From Agarophyton chilense (Eukaryota > Rhodophyta > Florideophyceae > Gracilariales > Gracilariaceae): a stretch of 64,000 nucleotides of DNA. Below the pieces are notes generated by a model. The model had not been told where the DNA came from. It worked only from the letters and a program-made list of their open reading frames with translations, and searched no databases. Every line of letters begins with the position of its first letter. The stretch's first letter is position 1. Position numbers and translations under genes: made by a program. This document shows positions 1 to 10,325 of this stretch, piece by piece. The stretch is from assembly GCA_030374765.1 (NCBI GenBank), contig JARGXX010000071.1, forward strand, positions 1,054,001 to 1,118,000. Direction: 5' to 3'.

Positions 1-499
1 CCCATGCGTCGCTATGGATATCACGAACAGCGTCTTGTGGCGATGGCGTGAGATCTGGGGTCGATATGTTTGATTGGGGTGTGAGGTTCCGAGCCGGAGA
101 GGATTCGGATTCGGATGATAATGCCGCGGCATTTTGAATAGTCTTATTGGCTTGGTGTGCTTCCCTGTTTTGGAATTCCGCAAGGTAATCTGCGAAGGAC
201 GTTTTTGGACGATGGCGATAGAGAGGTTTTCCTGCATTCTGCAGCCTATTTCGATGCGGAGACAAAGATCTCCTGTGCAAGGTTGGATGTAATGAAGGGT
301 TTTTGTTCAGGGAACAGAAGAATGCTCGAGTCTCGTCATCACTATCGTATACGGATTCTCGTAACGGTGGATTGTCATCTCCGAGGGTACATGGATATGA
401 CACGGCTGCTTCGAAGTCGAAGAACGTTGGACATCGTATGTTCTCGAGCCATTCTTCTTCGGAAGTAGAAGTTGGTTGGGTCCTAGTTGTGTACGACAT
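1..499 (-). CDS. Unknown protein, N-terminal part; runs off left edge
   Basis: A minus-strand frame stays open from an ATG at 499 to the left edge of the window (166 codons) with no stop. An in-frame stop lies upstream near 648. The translation has protein-like composition: a short N-terminal segment, an acidic/aromatic patch (EEEWLENIRCPTFFDFE), an acidic DSDDE patch, and a Ser/Thr/Pro-rich region with several TP pairs. I do not recognise the family. The aromatic 'PTFFDFE' patch recalls the short N-terminal motifs of TPX2-like spindle proteins, but that is a guess from a few residues. The plus-strand frames over the same bases (157-468, 303-629) look like shadows. The C-terminus is outside the window, and introns further left cannot be excluded. 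Confidence 0.55.
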   Translation of the reverse strand, partial: MSYTTRTQPTSTSEEEWLENIRCPTFFDFEAAVSYPCTLGDDNPPLRESVYDSDDETRAFFCSLNKNPSLHPTLHRRSLSPHRNRLQNAGKPLYRHRPKTSFADYLAEFQNREAHQANKTIQNAAALSSESESSPARNLTPQSNISTPDLTPSPQDAVRDIHSDAW

Positions 500-615
500 C
501 GCTTTTGACGATGTCGCTCGTTGTGCTATATCAAGAAAGAAATTCGAGTTTAGCGAAGCAGAAGTTTGGGGAAGTAGAGCTCCTTCCGGAGACAGGTCAT
601 GGTCGCGTCTTGCTC

Positions 616-789
616 CTAATCTTGCTTGACTTGTCGAACAAAATCGAACCACTCATTGTCTGAGGGGTCAAGCAGCAAAGGAGAGATACGTGCTGGCAAC
701 CCGAGCGCTTTGGCGCCAGGCTTGCACTTCGTGCGGGCGGCATGGTTTGTGTTGAGCACAAATTCAAAATCTTCCCATAACGGTTGAAT
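616..789 (-). CDS. Possible terminal exon of a minus-strand gene
   Basis: A minus-strand frame of about 57 codons, open from a stop at 790-792 to a TAG at 616-618, reads like a protein C-terminus (segment GLPARISPLLLDPSDNEWF, ending FVRQVKQD). It has no ATG. If real it is a 3' exon joined by an intron to exons further right, possibly the hydrophobic ORF at 1140-1346. I could not place convincing splice sites in between, so the link is conjecture. Confidence 0.3.
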   Translation of the reverse strand: MQPLWEDFEFVLNTNHAARTKCKPGAKALGLPARISPLLLDPSDNEWFDFVRQVKQD

Positions 790-1139
790 TCAAAGCAGCC
801 AATGGCATATCATCATTTAAAATTAGGCGCGTCAAATTACTCCAACTGTTATTTACACTCTACAATTGTAATTACCGTGAAATGCTACTTTTGAGGTTAA
901 GTCTATACAGAAATGCATTCATTCAACCTCGCCCCCGCTCCAGGAATTTCACACTGTGGTCCACAGGAGCATTGTCGATCTCAGGTGTGGCGGAAAATTT
1001 CAGATTCATCATTCACTGCTGTTCGAGAATGAGCGTTAGTTACCCCTCGACCACACCACCTAATGAGCAGACTTTGAGCGGAGCCGAGAAGTTTGTGTTT
1101 CGCGTTCCAAGGATTGCTGACTTTTCCGCCAATGAACAC

Positions 1140-1346
1140 TTAGATGGGTGCACTACCCTGTTGTTGTGTGTCAACAAGTACTAAGAAACGCAACCGCAAA
1201 AGTGAATTCAGGCCGAAGAGGATCACAATAGCTTGTCCAAAGATTATGAAGCACCGTGTTTTTGAAGGATATCGCTCGTAACTCTTATCCTTAACCCTTA
1301 TCATATCACCAATCGTTACGTGTAGTGGTACCAAACCCGCAAACAC
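1140..1346 (-). CDS. Small hydrophobic ORF, possible first exon
   Basis: Minus-strand ORF of 68 codons with an ATG at 1346, about 100 bp from the divergent start of the 5-oxoprolinase gene. The first 30 residues are hydrophilic. They are followed by one strongly hydrophobic stretch (CFIIFGQAIVILFGLNSLL) that could be a membrane segment or signal anchor. It could be exon 1 of a spliced minus-strand gene whose later exons lie between 1140 and 616; a minus-strand segment near 930-1010 (around NLKFSATPEIDNAP) also looks coding. No known family was recognised, and a chance ORF remains possible. Confidence 0.3.
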   Translation of the reverse strand: MFAGLVPLHVTIGDMIRVKDKSYERYPSKTRCFIIFGQAIVILFGLNSLLRLRFLVLVDTQQQGSAPI

Positions 1347-1446
1347 CCACCTAGAAGAGCGCGAAAACGAAACTCTTGGAAAGAGGAATCTATCTTTCGC
1401 AAAACTTTAGACAACTCCGTACAATTCACATTCTTAGCATTCAGCT

Positions 1447-4400
1447 ATGAATTCTGTCTTTCCTAGAATCCGTATTGCGATAGACCGCGGGGGAACTTTT
1501 ACTGATGTTTATGCTGAGATAGACCGTCAAGATGGACAGAATGTCCACATTATTGCGACTGAGAAGCACGTACTGAAGCTACTTTCGGAAGACCCACATA
1601 ATTACCTCGATGCCCCTACAGAAGCAATTCGACGAATCTTGCAGATTGCCTTCGGAACAGAACAACCGCGGGGACAGCCGCTTGATACTACCCACATCCA
1701 ATCTATTCGAATGGGGACAACGATTGCAACTAACGCTCTCTTAGAAAGAAAGGGCAAGCCATGCGCCTTGATTGTCACGGAAGGACTTGGTGATATTCTT
1801 TCCATAGGTACTCAGGCCAGACCGAATCTGTTTGATCTAGAAGTTAAGAAGATGCCCCCTCTATGTTGCGCCTCTGTTGAGGCTGCTGAACGTGTCATTA
1901 TAGACAAACAAGAAAACATTTACCATCGTCACTCCGATCATCTTCAACTACCGGTGAAGGTTCGCCTAAAACTCGACGAAGAGGCCCTATCTTTGAAACT
2001 TAAGGACTTGCGGAAGGCAGGATTGCAATCCCTGGCAGTAGCGCTCATGCATTCATATGTCTTCAAAGAACATGAGCGTCGGATCCGAGACTTAGCCCTT
2101 CAATATAATTTCAAACATATTTCATTGTCTTCGGATCTTACCCCCATGGTTAAGATTGTGCCACGCGCATTCACAGCGACAGTTGACGCATATCTAACGC
2201 CTCTCATCAGGAATTACATTAATAACTTCAGAGCCGGATTTGTTGGTGGCCTTAGAAATGTAGATGTTCAGTTCATGCAAAGCGACGGGGGTCTTTGCGA
2301 TATCGATCAGTTTAGTGGATATTTGGCTATACTGTCCGGTCCTGCTGGAGGGGTTGTCGGTTATGCAAAGTCGTTTTACGGTATTGAGGAGAGCGTTCAC
2401 AGGCCTGATTCGAGCAAGATCATTCGACCTTTAATCGGTTTTGATATGGGTGGAACTTCCACCGACGTCTCTCGATATTGTGGGCGTTTGGAGCACATCT
2501 TTGAGACTGAAACTGCTGGCGTGACTGTCCAAGCTCCTCAACTGGATATAAACACCGTAGCTGCGGGCGGCGGATCAAGGTTGTTCTACCGAAATGGTTT
2601 GTTCTATGTCGGCCCTGAATCAGCGGGCGCTCACCCTGGACCTGTGTGTTATAGGAAGGGAGGATACCTTACTGTTACGGATGCAAATCTACTGTTGGGC
2701 AGAATTGAGCCATCTCTATTTCCCCATATATTCGGTGAGAACGCCGATCAACCCCTCGATTTGGATTCCACTCAAAAAGCTTTTGAACAATTGACTTCAG
2801 TCATCAACGACGACCTTCGTTCAATGAATGAGCGCGAAATGACAAAGGAGCAAATAGCTGAGGGGTTCATTAGAGTTGCTAATGAAGCCATGTGTCGCCC
2901 AATCCGCCAATTAACAGAAGCTAAAGGACATGATGTTCGAACTCATTCTCTTGCGTGCTTCGGAGGTGCAGGTGGACAACATGCATGTTCCGTTGCTCGA
3001 GCACTTGGAATTCAAACCGTTTACGTGCATAAATATTCTGGTGTTCTGTCTGCACACGGTATTGCTTTAGCAGATAGTGTCGTTGAAGTACAGGAACCCA
3101 TTGAAGTTTCATACGCGGATGAAGTATCAAGAAGGGAAGCATTAGAGTTGCTTGTTCGTCTCAAGCATACGGCACAACTCATTTTACGAAAACGGGGCTT
3201 CAGTGACAATGACATACGTTTTGAACTTTACCTCGACCTTAGGTACAAAGGAACGGACTTCGGAATTATGGTTCAGTGTCCGGCAGAACAGGAAGCTTGC
3301 CCTGAAAACGTGAACTTTGAGGACATTTTTCTTGAAATGTACTCAATAGAGCATGGGTTTAGTATACCGAATCGACTGCTTCTGATTGACAACGTGCGAG
3401 TTCGTGGTCTTGGAAACATGACTGGGATACAAGACATGAAAAGCAATTCACCCATGGCTACGTATGGCAGAGAGACAGACCAAGACTCCTTGGAAGGAGA
3501 AAAATCAGTTGGGAGCGCTATCCCTGTTCTTACGAAAAGTTGTTACTTCTCAGATGCTGGTGGTTGGACAAACATTGAAGTTTGGCGCATGGCAGATCTC
3601 CCGGCGGGAAACGCAATTCTTCCAGGGCCGTGTTTAATAGTGGATATGGACGCAGGAAATACTATTGTGATAGAACCGAATTCGGTAGCCTACGTGGCTT
3701 CAGACGGTAACTTGGTTATCAAAGACAAGTCTCAAAAATATTTGGCTGCAGCCGTGCCCAAATCAATAGACACTGACACCAGCGAAGTGGATCACGTGAA
3801 GCTGTCAATTTACGCGCATCGATTTATGAGCATCGCAGAGCAAATGGGTCGAACTTTGCAAAGAACGTCTATTTCAACCAACATAAAAGAGCGTCTTGAT
3901 TTCTCATGCGCTTTGTTTGATGAAACCGGGGGTCTTGTCGCAAACGCACCCCATGTCCCTGTGCATCTCGGATCCATGCAAGATACAGTTCGCCAGCAGA
4001 TTGCTACATTAGGAGAGTCGTGGGTTGATGGTGAAGTGGTCTTGACGAATCACCCATGTGCAGGCGGTTCGCATCTGCCGGACATTACTATCATCACACC
4101 TGTGTACTATAGGGAAAAGCCGGTATTCTACGTTGCATCAAGAGGACATCACGCAGACATTGGCGGAACCACGCCGGGTTCAATGCCTCCGTTTAGCAAG
4201 ACTCTTGCAGATGAAGGGCTTGCAGTTCGATCCATGAGAATTGTCAAGGACGGTTTGTTTCAGGAGAATGAGATATCTTTTCTTCTAGAACAAGCTGGTT
4301 GCAGGTGTCTTGAGGATGTCATTTCAGATGTGCGGGCACAGATAGCAGCAAACAAGAAAGGTATAACGCTGATCAAAGACTTGATCGAATCTCAAGGACT

Positions 4401-5343
4401 GGAAACTGTTGAATCGTACATGCATCACATTCAAACGACTGCGAAACATGCTGTTCAGGCATTGTTGAGGAAGGTTGCCGAAAACCTAAAGCTGGGAGAC
4501 AGGCCATTGATTTCATTCACAGATTATATGGACGACGGAACGCCAATCAAATTAACTATTCGAATAGATCGAAGGCAGGGTACCGCCTGTTTCGATTTTT
4601 CAGGGACTGGTCCAGAAACGAGTAGAAACACGAATGCCCCCGAAGCTGTCACAAGGTCTGCCGTTATTTATGCCCTTCGGTGTCTAGTGGATGAAGATAT
4701 TCCCCTAAATCAAGGATGCTTGGATCCCATTAGCTTGATAATACCGAAGAATTCAATTCTATCACCGAGGGAAAATGCTGCCGTTGTTGGCGGAAACGTT
4801 CTTACATCCCAGAGAGTGACTGATGTCATTTTAGGAGCGTTCGGAGCATGTGCTGCTTCCCAAGGATGTATGAACAATATCACTTTTGGAGACGAAACAA
4901 TGGGATACTATGAAACAATTGGTGGGGGTTCTGGTGCCGGCCCGGGATGGGACGGAGCATCAGGTGTGCAGACGCACATGACAAACACTCGCATTACAGA
5001 TCCGGAAATAATTGAACGGCGCTATCCCGTGATTGTTCGTGAGTTCTCCTTGAGGAAGCAATCGGGTGGCACTGGCAGGTGGACTGGCGGGGATGGTCTC
5101 GTGAGGGCTCTGGAATTTACAAAGACAATGACTGTTTGCGTTCTCTCAGAAAGGCGGAAGTATAGGCCCTGGGGACGTCAGGGAGGCAGTGATGCATGCT
5201 GTGGAAAGAATGATGTACTCCGTGCGGATGGCTCAATCATTGACCTTGGAGGAAAAAATTCTGTCGAAGTTCAACCCGGTGACGTTATACGCATTCAAAC
5301 CCCGGGAGGCGGCGGCTTTGGAAACGCCTCACCAAAAGCTTGA
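1447..5343 (+). CDS. OPLAH: 5-oxoprolinase (ATP-hydrolysing), intronless
   Basis: Cytosolic 5-oxoprolinase of the gamma-glutamyl (glutathione) cycle: 5-oxo-L-proline + ATP + 2 H2O gives L-glutamate + ADP + Pi. The single 1298-codon ORF matches the roughly 1290-residue length of animal and yeast enzymes. The N-terminal hydantoinase A-type half carries DRGGTFTDV (about residues 13-21), MGTTIATNALLERKG (about 89-103), SGPAGGVVGYAKS (near 297) and GFDMGGTSTDVS (near 331), the glycine-rich nucleotide loops of the family. The hydantoinase B-type half starts near residue 780 (KLSIYAHRFMSIAEQMG). The protein ends with the usual glycine-rich tail (DVIRIQTPGGGGFG). No frameshift or internal stop was seen, and the ATG follows an AT-rich leader. 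It appears to be a functional host gene. Confidence 0.96.
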   Translation: MNSVFPRIRIAIDRGGTFTDVYAEIDRQDGQNVHIIATEKHVLKLLSEDPHNYLDAPTEAIRRILQIAFGTEQPRGQPLDTTHIQSIRMGTTIATNALLERKGKPCALIVTEGLGDILSIGTQARPNLFDLEVKKMPPLCCASVEAAERVIIDKQENIYHRHSDHLQLPVKVRLKLDEEALSLKLKDLRKAGLQSLAVALMHSYVFKEHERRIRDLALQYNFKHISLSSDLTPMVKIVPRAFTATVDAYLTPLIRNYINNFRAGFVGGLRNVDVQFMQSDGGLCDIDQFSGYLAILSGPAGGVVGYAKSFYGIEESVHRPDSSKIIRPLIGFDMGGTSTDVSRYCGRLEHIFETETAGVTVQAPQLDINTVAAGGGSRLFYRNGLFYVGPESAGAHPGPVCYRKGGYLTVTDANLLLGRIEPSLFPHIFGENADQPLDLDSTQKAFEQLTSVINDDLRSMNEREMTKEQIAEGFIRVANEAMCRPIRQLTEAKGHDVRTHSLACFGGAGGQHACSVARALGIQTVYVHKYSGVLSAHGIALADSVVEVQEPIEVSYADEVSRREALELLVRLKHTAQLILRKRGFSDNDIRFELYLDLRYKGTDFGIMVQCPAEQEACPENVNFEDIFLEMYSIEHGFSIPNRLLLIDNVRVRGLGNMTGIQDMKSNSPMATYGRETDQDSLEGEKSVGSAIPVLTKSCYFSDAGGWTNIEVWRMADLPAGNAILPGPCLIVDMDAGNTIVIEPNSVAYVASDGNLVIKDKSQKYLAAAVPKSIDTDTSEVDHVKLSIYAHRFMSIAEQMGRTLQRTSISTNIKERLDFSCALFDETGGLVANAPHVPVHLGSMQDTVRQQIATLGESWVDGEVVLTNHPCAGGSHLPDITIITPVYYREKPVFYVASRGHHADIGGTTPGSMPPFSKTLADEGLAVRSMRIVKDGLFQENEISFLLEQAGCRCLEDVISDVRAQIAANKKGITLIKDLIESQGLETVESYMHHIQTTAKHAVQALLRKVAENLKLGDRPLISFTDYMDDGTPIKLTIRIDRRQGTACFDFSGTGPETSRNTNAPEAVTRSAVIYALRCLVDEDIPLNQGCLDPISLIIPKNSILSPRENAAVVGGNVLTSQRVTDVILGAFGACAASQGCMNNITFGDETMGYYETIGGGSGAGPGWDGASGVQTHMTNTRITDPEIIERRYPVIVREFSLRKQSGGTGRWTGGDGLVRALEFTKTMTVCVLSERRKYRPWGRQGGSDACCGKNDVLRADGSIIDLGGKNSVEVQPGDVIRIQTPGGGGFGNASPKA

Positions 5344-5627
5344 ATGTAAACTTTCAATGGGTACATAGATGAGTTGCTGAATACAAAGACAATTTATTGA
5401 TTTGATTGGAGACTTTAGTAAGAACGCACCACAGGATTTCTCCGCCGAGTTGTTGGAAGTCTAAGCTTTTCACGTTCCTCAAAGCAAGGTTGGCGAGAAA
5501 TATCTGAGCGCGGATGTAAATGGTTGGAGAGTTAGAAGATGAGCATATTCATATTGCAATAATTTACTGAACTTCTGAGGTGAACGCAGGAAAGAACGAT
5601 CGATTTCACGAAAAAGAAGAGCTCCTT
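5344..5627. other. Intergenic, convergent 3' ends
   Basis: About 280 bp between the convergent 5-oxoprolinase gene and the secreted-protein gene. No ORF, repeat or clear terminator was recognised. Confidence 0.6.
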
Positions 5628-6647
5628 CTACAGCTGAACGCGGAAGTAGAAATTGCCGCGCTCGTGGTCCCGCGTCCCGTCAGGTAATTGCCAGTAATCT
5701 GTCCCGGGCACTATCGGATTACCGTTTGAAAATAGCTGCGTTCGAAGTGGAACGAAATCGGCCGGCCCAGCGATCTCTTCGCTCTGACCGACTGCTGGAG
5801 CAAATGACGGCGCAAACCAGTTTTCAGTGTGTTGCCTAGCGAACATGATAGAAACTGAGCTATCTGTCAAAGTCAAGTCTTGACCGTTCACTCGAATTGT
5901 GGAAGTTCTGGTGAAGCAATAGTAGCTGGCGTTTCGAAGCCGAAAAGCGAGTAAGTCCCCACGTCTGAGCTCTAACGCTGTATGCATTCCTCTTATCTGC
6001 ATTTCTCGAGCAACATTAGCGGCTGTAATAGCGGGGGAGTCCCCGTACTCTCCAACCAGCTCGCCATTATGCCACCACTTGAGGTCCTTGCATTCATTTT
6101 CGAGCAGTCCCCTTCTTGACAGTCCTATAGACCAGGATCCCAACTCAATTATAGGACGTGCGGCTGCCTTATCGATCTCGTCACGGCAATATGTTGTAGT
6201 ACCCTGCAAGCCGATTAGTGTGCTTCTAGTGATAGTCTTCATTGGGCACAGATGGGATCTTTCCAAACAAGCGCAAGTCCAGCCAGACTTGCAATATCGC
6301 TCGCGACATACCCCAGACGATGGCGTTCCGTCTATGCGATCCCAGCAAGTTCCTTGCGATGCCGACCCAAGCTTACAACTGCCTGTTTAGGAGACATTGA
6401 AAACAGTAAAAACAAATACAACAGTTAGCACCTCTCCTAAGAAAATCATCTTTTGAACTGAACAATCCATGGACAAGTTATAGTCGACTATGGTGGAAAA
6501 CGCTTCTTTAAAACATAATAAGGGCCCATGAAACTTACAAAAATTTGTGTCAAATCTACAAGGCCCAGCTTCACCCCGCACAAGAACGAAGTGGATAGAA
6601 AGAAAAAGGCATAAAAACAAAACCGTTTGTGAAAACATTGCAAGCAA
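5628..6647 (-). CDS. Secreted cysteine-rich protein, two exons
   Basis: Two exons on the minus strand. Exon 1 (6539-6647, ATG at 6647) encodes a signal peptide: MLAMF, then a hydrophobic core VLFLCLFLSIHFVLV, with likely cleavage near GEA. It ends at donor T|GTAAGT. The intron (6383-6538, 156 bp) ends in a pyrimidine-rich tract and CCTAAACAG. Splicing in phase 1 makes a Cys codon and joins exon 2 (5628-6382), giving 287 residues. After cleavage there is a Cys-rich module of about 60 residues with many closely spaced cysteines (SSGVCRERYCKSGWTCAC). A roughly 200-residue domain without transmembrane segments follows. Function unknown; an extracellular or cell-wall role is inferred from the signal peptide and cysteines. 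The exact phase match and canonical splice sites make the model strong. Confidence 0.8.
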
Positions 6648-7918
6648 CCTTTTTCCGAACTGCAGCCTAAGTTAGAAGAGTTCCTGCCTCTTTCAATTGT
6701 TTGTCCGGCGGAAAAAAGAAAAGTACATCTGCTTTTATACGCACACCAAAAGGCGCTGTGCTAACAAGTTAAGTTCTCGACACTCTTTCAAATAGTGTAC
6801 GATATATCTCGCAATCAAGACGTCTATTACTACAAATGGGTTGGATTACGTGCGAATAGAGTTGGCCGTTTGAATAATGAACCTCGTTGATCGAAGTTTG
6901 AATAATCTTCTTCGCTGGAAAAGCAAAATGCTTTCTCATCTCAGTGCAACCGCTTATACATCGGCGGGATATTTACAAGACAACGTCAAGTACACCTCTG
7001 ATCTAAAATGTACTTAATTTCTCACTATTCAAGATGTCATTCGCGGAAGACCGCTGAAGTCATGAGAGTTTGACATTCTGCTATCGAGAATTCAACTGCA
7101 AATATGTAGAATTGCATCGTTCAGCTTTGTGAAGATGTAGGCCCTGATAAAAACGCAAGCGGCCTTGCGCCAAACAGTAACGTGTATTCGAATTCGAATC
7201 ATCTCACGGGTTGGTGGGTTACAGATGCCATCATCAAAACAGGACTAGATCAAATTTAAACTTAAAAAAGTCATCCAGCGCAAATGCAAGTACTGCTCCA
7301 ACTCCTTTAGCCAACTAGCTAGAGGGCGGTCAGCTTCTCCGAGTGACCAAAACAAACCCGTTCTTCTCCAGGAGCGATAAATTGAAAACTGATGTTTATT
7401 GCAGTAGACTCTGTCCTCCAAGCAAAACACAGAGGCCGGTGAGGTGAGGGGTACGAAAAATCGAAGGGATTAAAAAAAACCTCTCTATCAGTACGAACGT
7501 TTTCGCACATTTGAGCCTTCACAGATACCAGATAGATTTCACTCCAGCAGTTCACTACGGAGGTCGTCATAAAAGCTGAGGAAACATGGTAATAACTAGA
7601 TTTACGCATAAACAAGGAGAGTATGAAGCGCTGTTTGCAAGGATAGCATAGCGTCGAAAAGTCATGACTACAGTAGCCGAAATTAGAATAGCACACCCCC
7701 GTTCTTTTCCTTTTTCTCGGTCTGTTTGTGACATCAGCCAGTCAAACATTGCCATGAGCTACTGTACCGTGGCCTAAATAAACGATCAGAAAGAGAAAAC
7801 AAATGACTTGTTCTTTACAAAACTAAACGGAAAACGGTTACCTACACCACGAAATTAGAACAGAACAGAACCTTTTAATGACGGTTGTAGCCAAACATAC
7901 CATCATAAATACACAACA
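6648..7918. other. AT-rich stretch, no confident gene
   Basis: No conserved coding pattern was found. One minus-strand ORF at 7245-7430 ends with a protein-like segment (SLGEADRPLASWLKELEQYL) and might be a terminal exon, but it lacks a convincing start or acceptor. The other ORFs here look random. Confidence 0.4.
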
Positions 7919-8191
7919 ATGCCGGAAAATAGCACAACGTTGATGCTCGACAAAAAGACACAGGTCTATAAGCTGTTCGCAGGAACAGTGAGTGAAGAGA
8001 AACGACGCATGCACTCCGACGTAAGTCGTTACTGCAGTGTAAGTACTGTTGCGAGACAACGCTTTCTAGCCAGATGATCGAAAATTTTTTCTTCATTCCA
8101 GCAGACATATAAAAGTACTTCTGCCCAGATATCGGTTGTCGATATAAATACATATGTATGTATATATCTATGTACTCTATCTATTTTTTGA
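7919..8191 (+). CDS. Possible small two-exon gene
   Basis: An ATG at 7919 opens 34 codons (MPENSTTLMLDKKTQVYKLF...) that run into a perfect donor, GAC|GTAAGT, at 8021. A good acceptor (TTTTTTCTTCATTCCAG) ends at 8101. Splicing keeps phase 0 and adds 29 codons to a TGA at 8189-8191, giving 63 residues. The second exon runs into a simple ATGT-like repeat, which weakens the case. A second GTAAGT lies at 8039. Treat as a candidate only. Confidence 0.2.
8149..8186. repeat. Short degenerate ATRY microsatellite
   Basis: A run of imperfect four-base ATAC/TATG/TATC units, visible by eye. Confidence 0.55.
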
Positions 8192-8428
8192 AAGACGCAC
8201 TCTATCAAACATATCTACTATGATTGTAACGTTTACAATAGATCCCCCATGCATAAACAGTGTAGATACTCCAAATTCACATATGTGCACATCATTACAT
8301 CTTTTGCTCAATAGATGAACAACAAAACAATACATTTAATTTGGATAAATATAAACTAACAAGGCAAAAACACGGATGTAACGCAAATGCAGTGCATTTG
8401 CAAGGAGATCAACATTTTGCGCAACAAC

Positions 8429-9180
8429 TCACATATTATGCGGGTTGATAGTCTCGTCATCCGAACCAATTTGCCTGAAGGTAGATTCGGCGCGGCGATT
8501 TTTCTTCCCCTTATACTTCTGCTGAATGAGTTTGGGCTTAGTACTATTACTTTTCTTAATCGTAAGCACCCTGTTCTTCACACACACATAGAACGCTCCA
8601 TTAGCTGCTCGCAACGGATGACGTAAAACGTGTGCATTTGTTAACACACTCAAAACATAAAAATCTCGTCAGAAAACTTTTCCCCCAAGTAATATTTTGA
8701 ACAAATCACTCCGTATAACAGTGTCAATCTTGCAAAGAGAAGTTTCACAATTAAGCGGTCACTCAAAAGTTTTTTATTGTTTTCTTCTTCTATTAAACAA
8801 AGACACCCATTTTTAGGTTTTTTCGTTGGGTGAATACCCCGCACATGTTCTCGAGCTCCTCAATATCTTTTATCCAATAAAAGACCCCATTGATTCGGAT
8901 ATTTTTGTAATAAATCGCCAGAGTCCAAAACAAAAATAGAACCATCATTTTCTAGTTTATGTAAAACTGTTGTGTGCTTATTATTATTCGAATAGAAAAC
9001 ATCTACATCAGCTTTAATATCTGGTGCATGATTAGTAAAATAGTATTAAGACAATTTGGAAGCACAGGAACCTCAGTGATGAACCCATATAGTTAGCGCT
9101 TCTCTCTAAAACATTTCTTACCCTCCACCATACTAACAGATGGTAGATATGACTGTTGAAAAATTACGTCTGTAGAGTAT
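8429..9180 (-). pseudogene. Decayed host gene, 3' part (split by element G)
   Basis: Minus-strand coding remains in AT-rich host DNA. An exon from 9180 to 9122 ends at donor GAG G|GTAAGA. The next exon starts at 9020 after CACCAG. The phase-1 join reads VED then IKADVDVFYSNNNKHTT and continues as ENDGSIFVLDSGDLLQKYP. An in-frame TGA lies at 8860-8862, but the same frame stays protein-like to 8650. After a frameshift the protein ends with a very basic tail (KPKLIQQKYKGKKNRR) at a TGA (8429-8431). The frame is cut at 9180 by an LTR. The presumed 5' part, same strand and composition, is at 23387-25187. Family not recognised. Confidence 0.5.
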
Positions 9181-9832
9181 TGTAGTATTCGTTCTAACGC
9201 AGAGAGCAGACACATACGACAGTGTCCGGGACTGTCGATTTGGTTCTTGCGGCTCAGGGGAAGGTATGGTAGAACACCTCACTAGCGAGAAAGAATGGGG
9301 GTTGTAAGGCCCCACTCGCCAATGAGGGTGTTTGGTACTATGTAACGCACAACTACTTGTTGTAGCTCGCCCGGATCTCCGGTTTAAAAATCCTGAACAA
9401 GAAAAAAAGGAGTTGTGAACCCGTTGTTATCCTTTTTACTTTGGAGTCGGCGCTTCCCTCTGTGCCTTATGTACTGTGCACAGCGGTAAGCGCTGCACAT
9501 AATAATATCTAGATATAAACTTTGATAGCTAATTAACCCCTCTACTGTATGGGATAACTAGCTCTAAATGGGCGTCCGCCTACGAAGGGTAGCCCTGGTT
9601 TCCACGTGGCAACCCACTATATTCGCCGTTGCCAGTCCGGTATTTCCCTACAAAGGGTCGAATCGGATGCGCCGTTGCAGACCGAGATCCCACGTGTAAC
9701 ATACCACCTCACTGGCTATCAGCAGGATGTCGCTGCATAACTTCATCACAGCCGTTGCACTCACTTATGAGTATCATCATACTAAGACAAAACATGTTCC
9801 CATCTCCATTCCGACAGTTGTAGAATACTACA
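9181..9832 (-). repeat. Element G left LTR
   Basis: 652 bp. Starts TGTAGTATTC, ends GAATACTACA, and aligns along its length with the LTR of E (reverse orientation) and with D-type LTRs. A second TGTAGAGTAT just before it (9171-9180) leaves the exact start uncertain by 10 bp. Confidence 0.8.
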
Positions 9833-10091
9833 CATTCCTCCTGTTCAGCACGAAGCACGGGCGACGAAAGACGTCTTTATACACCCAAGCATGCTTAGGC
9901 ATTCCGAAATCTCCTCGTCTCCTCGAAAGTACACCAACTTCTGCTTAACGTCAGACGATTCACAGTATTCTGTTTTGACTTGATCAGCGATGAATTATTA
10001 CGCGCCGCAAAACTCGAACAACGGAGACGTACCCTCACAGGGTCCTTACGCGAGCAGTGGCTTTAATTCGCAAGTTGCAGCGCCTTCGGCT
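9833..10091 (+). pseudogene. Element G internal remnant: start of antisense gene
   Basis: Directly inside the LTR is a pyrimidine-rich stretch, then an ATG at 9991 (MNYYAPQNSNNGDVPSQG...). This matches the position and Ser/Gln/Asn/Pro-rich character of the antisense ORF start in element D. The frame passes into the next LTR and stops there. The rest of the internal region is deleted. Confidence 0.5.
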
Positions 10092-10325
10092 CTAACATCC
10101 GCTCTGCGGAGACAGCAGACACCTGCGACAAGGTTCGGGACTGCCGAATAGGTGCTTGCGGCTCAGGAGAAGGTGTGGTAGAGCATAAAACTAGCGAGAT
10201 AGAATGGGGGTTGTAAGTCCCCACTCACCAATGAGGGTGTTTGGTCCTATTGAACGGACAACTACTTGTTGTAGCTTGTCCGGATCTCCGATTAAGGAAT
10301 CCTGAACAAGGAACAAGGGAGTTGT
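10092..10325 (-). repeat. Element G right LTR, piece 1
   Basis: Begins near CTAACATCCGCTCTGCGG and matches the first third of the E-type LTR. It is cut at 10325 by solo LTR F; the sequence resumes at 11217 after the target duplication. Confidence 0.75.

Noticed and set aside
157-629. Two overlapping plus ORFs at the left end
   Set aside because: The minus strand over the same bases has a longer open frame with protein-like composition; the plus frames are shadows.
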